The notes under the pieces are model-generated. The model had not been told where the DNA came from and made no database searches. It worked only from the letters and a program-made list of their open reading frames with translations. This document shows, piece by piece, positions 1 to 8,858 of a stretch of 64,000 nt of DNA (position 1 is its first letter; each line of letters begins with the position of its first letter). Origin of the DNA: Sediminibacterium sp. (lineage in GTDB: Bacteria > Bacteroidota > Bacteroidia > Chitinophagales > Chitinophagaceae); contig NZ_JAHVAA010000008.1 in the NCBI RefSeq assembly GCF_019264485.1, positions 1 through 64,000 on the forward strand, read 5' to 3'. The position numbers were made by a program, and so were the translations under genes.

Positions 1-7
1 AAAAATT

Positions 8-93
8 GATTACGGTAAAACAAATAGCCTCATATTGCGAAACGCAAATGAAGTTGGATGAAGCAAAAAGCTTCACCTGTTTTACCATAATCA
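8..93. repeat. Inverted repeat at the 3' end of the HYC_CC_PP-type gene
   Basis: Fifteen-base arms GATTACGGTAAAACA (8-22) and TGTTTTACCATAATC (79-93) pair with one mismatch. A smaller hairpin, GAAGC/GCTTC, lies between them. The right arm overlaps the stop codon of the minus-strand gene at 91, so it probably marks that gene's transcript end. This is inference from position. Confidence 0.5.
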
Positions 94-621
94 AATCTGG
101 AAACGCTGCATCGCTATGCGTATGTCAGTCGGTGGGGGGTAGTAAAAACGAACCTTATAATGGACAGGAAAATCCTTGACAGCCGCTGAGAAATCAATAT
201 TAAAATAAGTACTAAGAATTGCCACAAATACCGGTATATAGATACCAGTAGTATTTACGGAAACATTTTTATCCAAATCTTGAAACTCCTGCACTTCATT
301 GGTACAACATCCGCCATCTTCTTTTGTAAGTAAGTTATTGCCATCAACGGGAATTAGTGTTGTGGGCTCGCTATCATGTTGGTGATTAATGCCATTTTCA
401 TGAACATGATTTGTTACTATTGCTGTTTCCTTTTCATGAACATGATTTTTCCCATCATCGTGAATATGCACTTCTGCAGACGCTTCAGTTTGGTTATGAT
501 GAGAGGAGGAATTAAAACCCATATCTACACCTATAGCACAGGCAAAACCTACAACTGTATTTGTTGCAAATACAACCAGTAGGAACAGCGCTTTTAGTTT
601 TATGGATAAACTCTGTTTCAT
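91..621 (-). CDS. His-rich HYC_CC_PP-type periplasmic metal-binding protein
   Basis: A 176-residue exported protein, probably a periplasmic metal binder. Residues 1-28 form a signal peptide (basic start, then a hydrophobic run). Residues 40-85 hold repeated H-x-H, N-H-V-H-E and N-H-Q-H motifs that could bind Cu, Zn or Ni. GGCCTN near residue 104 gives the CC motif, and the C-terminus carries YYPPPTDIRI, the PP motif typical of small Bacteroidota HYC_CC_PP proteins. The HYC motif itself is not obvious, so this is a divergent, longer, His-expanded relative of the 132-residue protein at 16976. It is divergent from the TonB receptor at 1043, which suggests joint control and joint metal uptake or sensing. 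Metal identity is inferred only. Confidence 0.7.
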   Translation of the reverse strand: MKQSLSIKLKALFLLVVFATNTVVGFACAIGVDMGFNSSSHHNQTEASAEVHIHDDGKNHVHEKETAIVTNHVHENGINHQHDSEPTTLIPVDGNNLLTKEDGGCCTNEVQEFQDLDKNVSVNTTGIYIPVFVAILSTYFNIDFSAAVKDFPVHYKVRFYYPPPTDIRIAMQRFQI

Positions 622-1042
622 TGAATATTGCTAAAAATAAGAATTTTTAGCGAACCTCTACTCCTTTTGAAGACGAAGATATGGTAGAATGGTTTAGGAA
701 ATTTGTAAAATTATTGATAATTTTTATAAAATTTTGCTGCCACTTACTGCTACGCTTGCTTGGCTTTCCCGTTGAAAATGTAGTATTTACGTCAGCTAAA
801 CGTGTTTTTACCTCTTTTTTCCTAATAGTCTAAACCCACTCAACTAAAATTACTTAAACACCGAACTACCATCGCTTAATAACAGCCTCACAATTTTGAT
901 ATTAGATAAAACGAAAATAGGTTGCCAGTCTGCTATTTATTGACTAAACCCTAAATATTTCTGCATTGCATAACTCTATTTCCCTTTTACATAAGTGGTA
1001 TTACACAAAGCATGAGCACTTTTGCAATTCAAAATCATACTT
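622..1042. promoter_or_regulatory. Divergent intergenic region between metal-binding gene and TonB receptor
   Basis: About 420 AT-rich bases separate two divergent genes, so promoters for both must lie here. No clear TTG-N19-TAnnTTTG pair, operator palindrome or further gene was found by eye. Confidence 0.4.
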
Positions 1043-3244
1043 ATGAGTAAAAGAGAGCTTGTTTTGTGTTTAATGATATTGGCATTAAATGTAGCTACCG
1101 GGCAAACCAAAAAAGGAAATAGTGATACACTACTGATAAAAAACCTGCCCGATGTGACCGTAGTGGGTAGAAACAGCAAAAGCGATTATCAGCAAATACC
1201 GGAAATTGTTGGCACAAATATTTATGCGGGTAAAAAGAATACACTGATTGTGTTAGACAATGTGCAGGGTAATGTAGTAACAAATAACATGCGGCAGGTA
1301 CTGGCAAAAGTACCCGGAATTCATATTTGGGAAAGTGACCCCAGCGGAATCCAGATTGGCATTGCTGCTCGTGGATTAAGTCCCAACCGCAGTTGGGAGT
1401 TTAATGTGCGTCAAAACGGATATGATATTGCTGCGGATCCTTTTGGTTATCCGGAAGCATACTATAATCCGCAGCTACAGGCTGTGCAACGTATAGAAAT
1501 GGTAAGAGGACAAGGCTCTTTGCAATATGGCCCACAATTTGGCGGCTTGGTAAATTACATTCTCAGAAATGGTAGTGAAATAAACAAACCTTTTGAATTT
1601 GAAACACAGCAAACAGTTGGAAGCAATGGCCTATTCAACAGCTATAATGCAATAGGCGGCAAAAAAGGGAAAGTTCATTATTATACATTTTTCGACCATC
1701 GTAATGGAGACGGATGGAGAGAAAACAGTCGATATTTCACCAACGCAGGCTATGGTACTGTAACCTATAATTTCACAACAAAATTTTCATTAACGGCTGA
1801 AGTAATGCGTTCACATATCCGCAGTCAACAACCAGGTGGTTTAACAGATATACAAATAAAGCAGGATGCCCAACAAAGTTTCCGCAGCCGTAATTGGTTT
1901 GATATAACCTGGACAACCTCCGCATTAATCGCCAACTATCAAATAAATGAAAACGCCCGGTGGAATACGAAACTATTTAGCACCAATGGTGACAGGAACA
2001 GTGTTGGCTTTTTGCAATCCATCAATATAAAAGACAGTATTAACCCTGCATCACTGAACTACAACAACAGGGTGGTGAATCTTGACCAATACAGGAACTA
2101 TGGAATGGAAAGCCGTATCATCACAGATTACCATCTGGGCAAAATGAAAAATACTTTATCTGCTGGTATCCGTTTATATACCGGGACTACCACCAGACAG
2201 GCCGACGGTAAAGGAACAACAGGTACAGGATATGATGTTACCATAACCGGTAATTATCCCCGTGATATTATTTTTAAGTCCAGAAACACAGCTGCATTTG
2301 CAGAAAATATTTTTCGTGTCAGCGATAAGTTTTTGATAATACCCGGAATAAGATATGAATGGCTGGAAGGCTCATCTTCTGGACGAAATGGATATACAAC
2401 AGGGGGTACAGAAATAATCTTACAGAATATTACAAGAGATAGAAGTTTTGTTCTCGCTGGTGTGGGAACAGAGTACCATGTTACCAGGTCTACTGAGGTA
2501 TATGCAAATTTTTCCCAGGCTTATCGCCCTATTCAGTTTGCAAATTTGCAAGCTCCACCTACAACCGATGTGGTTGACGCAGATTTGAAAGATGCCAAGG
2601 GATACAATATTGATTTAGGCTACCGTGGTAAAGCGAAAGATTTTCTCCAGTTTGATATAAGTGGATTTTACTTACAGTATGATAACCGTGTAGGGACAAT
2701 TACTGTTAGCGGAACACCTTCATACCGGCTTATTACTAATGTTGGCAGCAGCACCAGCAAAGGGTTTGAGGGATATGTAGAATTTAATCCTTTCAGGGCA
2801 TTCGGAAAAAACAAAGATGCAGATTTAATTATTTTTGGGTCTTACGGATATACAGATGCTAAATACAGTGGCAACCATAAAGATGCCAGTACAAAAGGTA
2901 AGAAAGTGGAGAATGCCCCAACGAATCTTTTCCGTGGTGGAATAACAGGCGGTTATAAAGGCTTTTTATTAACTGTACAGATGAGCAATGTAGGAGAAAC
3001 CTTTAGCGATGCCAATAACACAGTTACACCTTCGGCAAATGGCAATAATGGTTTAATACCATCTTATACTGTAACTGATTTAACAGCTACCTATAAATTT
3101 TCAAAAGGGCTAAACCTGAAAGCAGGAGCAAATAATTTATTTAACGAAAGATATTTCACCCGCAGAGCAGGTGGTTATCCGGGGCCGGGTGCTTTACCGG
3201 CTGATGGAAGAACATTCTTTATATCTGTTGGAGCAAAATTTTAA
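1043..3244 (+). CDS. TonB-dependent receptor, FecA-like
   Basis: Outer-membrane active transporter of about 733 residues. A signal peptide ends near the GQ pair at residue 20. The plug covers roughly residues 40-165 (VTVVGRN, then a VPGIHIWESD stretch and GIAARGLSPNRSWEF, as in FecA-type Fe(III)-citrate receptors). The rest is a 22-strand-type barrel ending in aromatic F (SVGAKF). I chose the ATG at 1043 because it directly precedes the signal peptide; an in-frame TTG at 1022 would add seven residues. No carboxypeptidase-like N-domain and no FecR/sigma pair is nearby, so it is not a typical glycan or FecA signalling receptor. The neighbouring His-rich protein and the copper operon suggest a metal or metal-chelate substrate. 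Confidence 0.88.
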   Translation: MSKRELVLCLMILALNVATGQTKKGNSDTLLIKNLPDVTVVGRNSKSDYQQIPEIVGTNIYAGKKNTLIVLDNVQGNVVTNNMRQVLAKVPGIHIWESDPSGIQIGIAARGLSPNRSWEFNVRQNGYDIAADPFGYPEAYYNPQLQAVQRIEMVRGQGSLQYGPQFGGLVNYILRNGSEINKPFEFETQQTVGSNGLFNSYNAIGGKKGKVHYYTFFDHRNGDGWRENSRYFTNAGYGTVTYNFTTKFSLTAEVMRSHIRSQQPGGLTDIQIKQDAQQSFRSRNWFDITWTTSALIANYQINENARWNTKLFSTNGDRNSVGFLQSINIKDSINPASLNYNNRVVNLDQYRNYGMESRIITDYHLGKMKNTLSAGIRLYTGTTTRQADGKGTTGTGYDVTITGNYPRDIIFKSRNTAAFAENIFRVSDKFLIIPGIRYEWLEGSSSGRNGYTTGGTEIILQNITRDRSFVLAGVGTEYHVTRSTEVYANFSQAYRPIQFANLQAPPTTDVVDADLKDAKGYNIDLGYRGKAKDFLQFDISGFYLQYDNRVGTITVSGTPSYRLITNVGSSTSKGFEGYVEFNPFRAFGKNKDADLIIFGSYGYTDAKYSGNHKDASTKGKKVENAPTNLFRGGITGGYKGFLLTVQMSNVGETFSDANNTVTPSANGNNGLIPSYTVTDLTATYKFSKGLNLKAGANNLFNERYFTRRAGGYPGPGALPADGRTFFISVGAKF

Positions 3245-3247
3245 ACC

Positions 3248-3279
3248 AAAAGCGGCAGCAACATTAACTGCCGCTTTTT
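3248..3279. terminator. Bidirectional intrinsic terminator
   Basis: AAAAGCGGCAG, a nine-base loop and CTGCCGCTTTTT form a GC-rich hairpin with a T-tract on both strands. It lies between the convergent TonB receptor gene and the gene at 3278. Confidence 0.85.
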
Positions 3280-4525
3280 ATACTGCCTTCGCTATCTTCT
3301 CCATAATATGATGGCTCTCGCCAAACTTGCACAATGCATCGCAATGACTACGTAATTCAGAAAAGAGGATGTATTTAATTATTACATTGTTTTGTTTAAT
3401 TGCAGGACGGGAAAGTTGAAGACAAACATCTTTTTCTCTTTTATCAGGTACAATCAGATAGAACACTTCATCACCATCTGCAATTGTATAACTCAAATCT
3501 GTCAACCTTAAAATACCTGAATAAATACTGGTACTTTTTTCTACTTCAAAAGCAGCAATTACGTTATTTGTTCCCTTTTGAAACCAAAGAACATCTATTA
3601 GTTTTACAGTATTCAATGTATCTTTTTCCAACCGGATATCCGGGAATTGTTGTAAGCTCACAAATGAAAAACTGTTACCACAGTGTGATTTTGATCTGTC
3701 GTTAGAAGCGGCAATCACATCATAGCCTAAGGCACTACCTATTTTCAATAAATGATATTGCATCTCCGTATGCAGATTTTCTTCATCCTTTTCCTGCTGC
3801 ACACTTTCCTGTCTTTTTTCAATTAGTTTTTCCAATTTCTTTCGTTCAGGCTCGGATAAATATGCATCTGTACCCAGTATCAATTTTTGAGTCCCTATTT
3901 CAAATAACAGACCAGCAATAGCGCCTAAATCGGATGACAGTTCTGAACGATACTGATTATTGGTATCAATCATTACTTCTCTCAGCTTAAGGTATTCACT
4001 CCAGCTACCTAATTTCTTTTTGTCTTTGTATAGGAAATTGAACCCATTAATAATAGCAGTGTTAAATGGAGGAATAATGGTTGGGTGAAGAAAATAAAGG
4101 ATACTCGCAACAGCAGGGCCAAGACCTTTAATTTTTAAACCATCCAGTCTTATGATTTCTTTAAGAATCTGTTCCTCAGTCTTTGCATTCAGACAATTTT
4201 CTAAGAATTGTCCGAATGCCTGTTTATTGTTTTCATTCTCATAAATATCAGGAATCCTCAACTTGGGTTTCCAGTAAAATGGATGGGAAGCTCCTTCAAA
4301 TACCTGCTTTTGTTCTGTAATGCAGGTAAGCACAAACTCTAACGAAGACCCTTTAAAATCAGCGGGAAATTTTTTACCCTTAATATCATCAATTACCTGC
4401 ATAACGCCACGACGGATAGAACGAAACGCCTTTAGCCGTTCCTCATTATTGATGAACCAGGTGTTGTATACAGACTGATTATCTTCTTTATATTGCCGTA
4501 TTAGTAGTGCTAATTTATTGTTCAT
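3278..4525 (-). CDS. Putative PD-(D/E)XK-type nuclease with helical N-terminal domain
   Basis: A 415-residue protein I do not recognise as a named enzyme. The N-terminal half is helical and contains LKIKGLGPAVASILYFLHP near residues 133-150, which resembles a helix-hairpin-helix DNA-binding motif. A coiled-coil-like charged stretch lies around 225-250. The C-terminal third has IDVLWFQ about 12 residues before AAFEVEKSTSIYSG, the spacing of a D...(D/E)-x-(E/K) nuclease core, here read as D-E-x-E-K. This is reminiscent of restriction endonuclease-like folds. No methyltransferase is adjacent, so if it is a nuclease it is an orphan, or it acts in repair or defence. The function is inferred. Confidence 0.55.
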   Translation of the reverse strand: MNNKLALLIRQYKEDNQSVYNTWFINNEERLKAFRSIRRGVMQVIDDIKGKKFPADFKGSSLEFVLTCITEQKQVFEGASHPFYWKPKLRIPDIYENENNKQAFGQFLENCLNAKTEEQILKEIIRLDGLKIKGLGPAVASILYFLHPTIIPPFNTAIINGFNFLYKDKKKLGSWSEYLKLREVMIDTNNQYRSELSSDLGAIAGLLFEIGTQKLILGTDAYLSEPERKKLEKLIEKRQESVQQEKDEENLHTEMQYHLLKIGSALGYDVIAASNDRSKSHCGNSFSFVSLQQFPDIRLEKDTLNTVKLIDVLWFQKGTNNVIAAFEVEKSTSIYSGILRLTDLSYTIADGDEVFYLIVPDKREKDVCLQLSRPAIKQNNVIIKYILFSELRSHCDALCKFGESHHIMEKIAKAV

Positions 4526-4562
4526 ATGCTGCTTAAGACAGCAAAATACACTATTTGACCCA

Positions 4563-5804
4563 TTAGTTCACCCTTGTAAGGGTCTTGGTTTTACCAAATA
4601 GCCTCATGCCGTGGTAACCCGTAACTATAGCAGTATTTACATCTTTGAGTTTAATATAACAGCTTGCAGAATGTCCAATATCAGGTAACTGGATTTCGCC
4701 ACCTTTCCACTCTTTGTCATCAGCATCATATTCCAAATTCCACAATACTCTCCTGCCGATTTCATTGTTTTTTGACATATCTTTTACCCAATAGATTTTA
4801 CCAACGTATTTACCATCTTCTTTAACGACGCTTATCTTTTTACTACCATCCTGAAGCTGCCAATTACCGGTAATAGCATCTGCATACATCTGGGAAAATA
4901 CAATTCCATTTATAAACAGCATAGCTGCAATGAGTAAGATTGTTTTTGAATTTTGCCGAATCTTTTTATTGAAAGGGTAGAGAAATTGTTTCCAGTAGTT
5001 TTTGGGAAAGTTCTTTTCTTCAGCAATACCGATAGCGCCTAATTCTGTTTGCATTTTCGGACTATCATACGCAGTGTTGAACAGGCGGTCCCAAATGGTA
5101 AGCCAGGCTCCGTAGTTAACCTGTGCATCTTTATAATCTGCACGGTGATGCCAGCGGTGCAACTCTGCTACACAAAAGAATTTCTTCAAAATACCTGCTT
5201 TGTAATCAAGATTGGTATGCTGCATAAACATATTTACGGCCAGAATTGCCAGCGCCACCACCACCACCGGTTGCGGAGTACCGATTACAAGGCAAAGAAT
5301 AATGCCAGGTGTTCCCTCTATTACCTGGTGCAATGCATGACGTTTTTCACCATTTAAAAAGTATAATCGCTCCGAACTATGGTGAATAGCATGAAGCTTC
5401 CATAAAAATTGGTATTTATGACTCTGCCAGTGTACCAGGAAAAGAAAGAAGTCTATTATTGTAAGTGCAATTATAACCTGCATCCAAAATGGCAATTGCA
5501 TCGGAAACAACGACAAAAAGCTAATACTTTCCGCCAGCCATATAAAAAGAAATTGAGCAATAAGTTTTATACTGTAATTAATGATGTAGTAAGTAAGGTC
5601 AAGGTTCCAGTCATCTTTACCACCTACCCAATTCTTTTCATAAGGCATCCATTGTTCCAATACTAAAATTAATATACCTGTAAGAGTAATGACAGGTACA
5701 GTTACAAGATATTGGTTGTACCCTGATCGGATTCCATACAAAATAATGGCGGAAGCTGACAACATGATGGCAGGATAAATTCCAAACTGAAATACTTTCT
5801 TCAT
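4563..5804 (-). CDS. Sterol desaturase family protein fused to a DUF2147 domain
   Basis: About 413 residues from the ATG at 5804; a longer frame to 5900 would overlap the upstream gene and adds no domain. The first 280 residues are a fatty acid hydroxylase/sterol desaturase membrane protein with several TM segments and the diiron histidine clusters HWQSH, HAIHH and HRWHH. Then comes a hydrophobic stretch, KTILLIAAMLFINGIVFSQ, which looks exactly like a signal peptide with cleavage after FSQ. It leads into a complete DUF2147 lipocalin-like domain (ITGNWQLQDG to FGKTKTLTRV). The gene therefore looks like an in-frame fusion of two normally separate genes. The former signal peptide probably now acts as a TM helix placing DUF2147 outside the cytoplasm. 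Substrate unknown. Confidence 0.8.
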   Translation of the reverse strand: MKKVFQFGIYPAIMLSASAIILYGIRSGYNQYLVTVPVITLTGILILVLEQWMPYEKNWVGGKDDWNLDLTYYIINYSIKLIAQFLFIWLAESISFLSLFPMQLPFWMQVIIALTIIDFFLFLVHWQSHKYQFLWKLHAIHHSSERLYFLNGEKRHALHQVIEGTPGIILCLVIGTPQPVVVVALAILAVNMFMQHTNLDYKAGILKKFFCVAELHRWHHRADYKDAQVNYGAWLTIWDRLFNTAYDSPKMQTELGAIGIAEEKNFPKNYWKQFLYPFNKKIRQNSKTILLIAAMLFINGIVFSQMYADAITGNWQLQDGSKKISVVKEDGKYVGKIYWVKDMSKNNEIGRRVLWNLEYDADDKEWKGGEIQLPDIGHSASCYIKLKDVNTAIVTGYHGMRLFGKTKTLTRVN

Positions 5805-5868
5805 GCAAAACATTTTTAGAGTGCAAAAATGCTTTACCGAAAAGTAAAAGACTTGAATAAACCTGCTA

Positions 5869-6618
5869 TTATTTAAGAACTTCTGAAGGCGAAACTCCAA
5901 ACATTTCTGTAAATGTGCGGCTAAGATGGGCTACATCTGAAAAACCCCCGCCATATGCTGCATTGGTAAACGATTGCCCTTTCATTACTTCTTGTAATGC
6001 TGCCTGCATCCGGCACCAAAGTATGTATTTACGAAATGGGATACCGGTTTGCTCCTTAAATAAATGGGCAAAGCGGCTTTCAGAAAGATGCACTTTAGAA
6101 GCGATATTTGCCAAACTTATTTCTTCATTCAAGTTTGAATGAAGAAACGCTATTGATTGTTTAATTCTTTCATCAATTTGATTAACTGAGTTTTCGCTGC
6201 CCGTTAGCTTTTCAACCAGCAAGCCAATTAGACTATGTACATTTTCCTCTTCATTTGATGCTGAATTAAACCAATTGATAAATTCAGTTCTTACAGCATC
6301 AATTTCACTACCAAAGTAATGAACCAATCCTTGTTTTTCCAGATGCATGGATGCTTCCAGCCTATGAGTGTAATTCAATTCAGCATCCAAATAAATGAAA
6401 ATATAAAAATCATCCTTACCGATAAATTGATGTGGCAAGTCGGCAGCTATAATGCTGCAATCACTTTTTTCAAATTCAGTTCCATTTTTTGAAATCAAGA
6501 AAGATTTCTGGAATGACATTACAATTTCAAGGGCATGGTGTGCATGCATTTTTGTCAGCACCTGACGACCTATATAGACCGCCATGCCCCCGGAGATATG
6601 AAGTTTGAATTTTTGCAA
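5869..6618 (-). CDS. AraC-family transcriptional regulator
   Basis: A 249-residue protein with an N-terminal cupin-like sensing half (IGRQVLTKMHAHHALEIV, DLPHQF) and a C-terminal AraC double HTH at about 160-249. The HTH shows ISLANIASKVHLSESRFAHLFKEQTG, then GFSDVAHLSRTFTEMFGVSPSEV. The His pair in MHAHHALE could bind metal in the sensor domain. It lies 64 bases upstream of the desaturase-DUF2147 gene on the same strand, so it may control that gene. Family assignment is firm; ligand unknown. Confidence 0.9.
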   Translation of the reverse strand: MQKFKLHISGGMAVYIGRQVLTKMHAHHALEIVMSFQKSFLISKNGTEFEKSDCSIIAADLPHQFIGKDDFYIFIYLDAELNYTHRLEASMHLEKQGLVHYFGSEIDAVRTEFINWFNSASNEEENVHSLIGLLVEKLTGSENSVNQIDERIKQSIAFLHSNLNEEISLANIASKVHLSESRFAHLFKEQTGIPFRKYILWCRMQAALQEVMKGQSFTNAAYGGGFSDVAHLSRTFTEMFGVSPSEVLK

Positions 6619-7659
6619 GCCTGCTAAATTTTATCATGAAAAGATGTGTTAGCTTAAACGAATGTTTTGAAACCAGTTACTCTATTAAAATTGAATACTA
6701 GTCAAGCTGTGAATATTCCATAAGCAAATAGTTATTGTGCTTGAGTTATACAATTATTTGCCGTTAGTATTATTATTCATTTTATCTCTTCAATTGTTTA
6801 CTTGGCGTATTGTTATATTTTTTAGAACTAAGTTAGGACGAAATAATTTTAACCGTTCTTCAATATTAATGAATCATATGTTGTGAACAGATTGTTCATT
6901 TCTCTTGTATTGAACGATGATTGGGGAGAGCTTGCTTTTCATCGGTAGTTTTTAACAGTAAAATATATCATTTACAGCAATCCTTTTTCCTTACAAAGAG
7001 CGCCTTAAAGATTTTCCAGAAAAATTGCCATATTGATTTTACAGTTGCCATTATAACATAGTTAGTAACATTAGTACACTCATGTAAATCATTAATAAAT
7101 CCGCAAGAATGGTAATGGTACTCATGGGTAAATTAAATACAGCACCAAGGTAGGCAGATTTTATTTTCGTTTGTTAAGAACGCTTAATAAAGCTACAACA
7201 ATGCTTACCGTCATTACTACAAAGGTAACGGTATTGGTAAAAATTGGATTGACCCCGGTTAAGAAAGCCAAGCATAAAGATAGCTTCTGCATATGAATTG
7301 TATATAAATCTGTTTGAATATTTAGATTATTATAGCCCAATTGAACATTTATTAGAGTTCGTTTGATGAAATATCGAAAGAGGGAGGATTTTTATTAATA
7401 GACTTCGCATAATTGATTTTTCTTAATGGCATTTTAGTATTAAGCAAGCATTCAAATTTAGGCCAATTAGGAAGACAGTTAGGCACTTGATATCGTTTAG
7501 CGGCTAAACGTATTTTACATGAAAAGAAGGAATCATCTCTATTTCGCATATACGATATTTAATACTTATTTTGATACGTATATCTTTTGCAAATCGCCAT
7601 CATTTGGTACGGATAAATTAAAAGAAAGGTTGCTATTGCTTTTTAAAAAAATATCAGCT
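6619..7659. other. Long AT-rich spacer with no clear gene
   Basis: About 1 kb between the araC start and the 3' end of the efflux operon. Frames are broken by many stops on both strands, apart from a 43-codon hydrophobic frame (listed separately) and short low-quality frames. It may be decayed accessory DNA. No repeat, tRNA or clear terminator was seen by eye. Confidence 0.5.
7161..7292 (-). CDS. Possible 43-residue single-pass membrane peptide
   Basis: ATG at 7292 to TAA at 7161 encodes MQKLSLCLAFLTGVNP, then a continuous hydrophobic helix (VTFVVMTVSIVVALLSVL) and a basic NKRK tail. Composition and topology look like a small membrane protein. There is no recognised family and no clear ribosome-binding site, and it sits in a decayed-looking spacer, so chance is a real alternative. 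Confidence 0.3.
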   Translation of the reverse strand: MQKLSLCLAFLTGVNPIFTNTVTFVVMTVSIVVALLSVLNKRK

Positions 7660-8856
7660 TTACATTTTCATTCCCTCCATCGGATTGGCTCCTTTATTGA
7701 AAATATATTCGCTGTGAAGCAAATAAGCCCCTTTCAATACAACAATATCCCCTTCGCTCAAACCGGATATTATTTCTATACGATCATCACTCTCCAACCC
7801 CGTCTGTACCATTAAATTTTTAAATGTATTCTTACCAGTCTGTACCCATACAGTTGCCCCTTTGCCGTCTCTTATTACTGCATCAATAGGTAAACTAAGG
7901 GACTTTCTTCTAGGACTTTTTAACAATACATAAGCCGACATACCAGGCTTCAAATAATTACCGGGATTCGGAATAGGAATGCGCACAAGATTAATTCTTG
8001 TAGCCTGATTGATTTCAGGATTTACAAATTCAAGTTTCCCTTTTATTTCCTTATTATTAAAATCCGGAAGTTGAACAGTAACCATACTGTTCTCCTGCAG
8101 ATCAGCTAATTGCGAGCTATATACCTGTGCCTCTACCCATAATGTTGAAAGATCCGCAAGTTTTACAATTGTACCACCTTCCATTACATAATCGCCTTCC
8201 CGGATATCAAGCTGGGTAATATAGCCGCCCGCAGTGCTATAGTAGGTAGTTATCGGGCTTGCTTTCCTGGTATTGGCCAGCTCACTAAGTTGCATTTCGG
8301 TCAAGCCCCAAAGAAGTAATTTATTTTTCGCACCCTGAATTAATTGATCAAAATCAATAATGGCCTGACTTGAAAAAGCATTTTTCTTATCTATTGCAAG
8401 TAGGTATTCCTGTTTTGCATTATTCAAATCTTCACTGTACATTTCATAAAGTGGCGACCCTTTTTTGACGTATTCACCAAGGTTCTTGAAATAAAGTTTT
8501 TCAACTCTTCCCATAACCCTGGAACTAACAGCATATAGCTTCGATTGATCAAAATTCAATGAAGCAGTTAAAATTAACTGATCATTAATTGTCCCATTTC
8601 GGATAGTATCCACTAAAATGTTCCCTAATTGAATCTGCTGTTCACTCAGTTCCAGCTCATCTTGACTTTCTCCCTTTCTTTTTTTTACTGGTGTTAAGTC
8701 CATTTTACAAATAGGACATTTACCAGGTTTATACTCAACAACCTGAGGATCCATTGAACAGGTATAATATGTATCAGGATCGATAGGTTCCTTTATTGTA
8801 TTCTTGCAAGACGAAACGAGTATTATGAATACTAGTATAAAGATGATATACCGCAT
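7660..8856 (-). CDS. cusB: RND efflux periplasmic adaptor lipoprotein with one heavy-metal-binding domain (CusB-like)
   Basis: Membrane fusion protein of a heavy-metal RND pump, 398 residues. The lipobox VSSC at residues 14-17 indicates an inner-membrane-anchored lipoprotein. Residues about 31-57 form a heavy-metal-binding domain (YTCSMDP...GKCPICKMDL). This is followed by a barrel-sandwich lipoyl half-motif (GRVEKLYFKNLGEYVKKGSPLY), a helical hairpin (LLWGLTEMQLSEL), the second lipoyl half (GGYITQLDIREGDYVMEGG), and beta-barrel and membrane-proximal domains. It is the last gene of the efflux operon, two bases after a second adaptor gene. Two different adaptors serving one pump is unusual; they may form a mixed hexamer. 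Confidence 0.88.
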   Translation of the reverse strand: MRYIIFILVFIILVSSCKNTIKEPIDPDTYYTCSMDPQVVEYKPGKCPICKMDLTPVKKRKGESQDELELSEQQIQLGNILVDTIRNGTINDQLILTASLNFDQSKLYAVSSRVMGRVEKLYFKNLGEYVKKGSPLYEMYSEDLNNAKQEYLLAIDKKNAFSSQAIIDFDQLIQGAKNKLLLWGLTEMQLSELANTRKASPITTYYSTAGGYITQLDIREGDYVMEGGTIVKLADLSTLWVEAQVYSSQLADLQENSMVTVQLPDFNNKEIKGKLEFVNPEINQATRINLVRIPIPNPGNYLKPGMSAYVLLKSPRRKSLSLPIDAVIRDGKGATVWVQTGKNTFKNLMVQTGLESDDRIEIISGLSEGDIVVLKGAYLLHSEYIFNKGANPMEGMKM

Positions 8857-8858
8857 AC

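Noticed and set aside
7519..7815. 98-codon plus-strand frame at the end of the adaptor gene
   Set aside because: Largely antisense to the CusB-like gene; aromatic-rich sequence with no family pattern.
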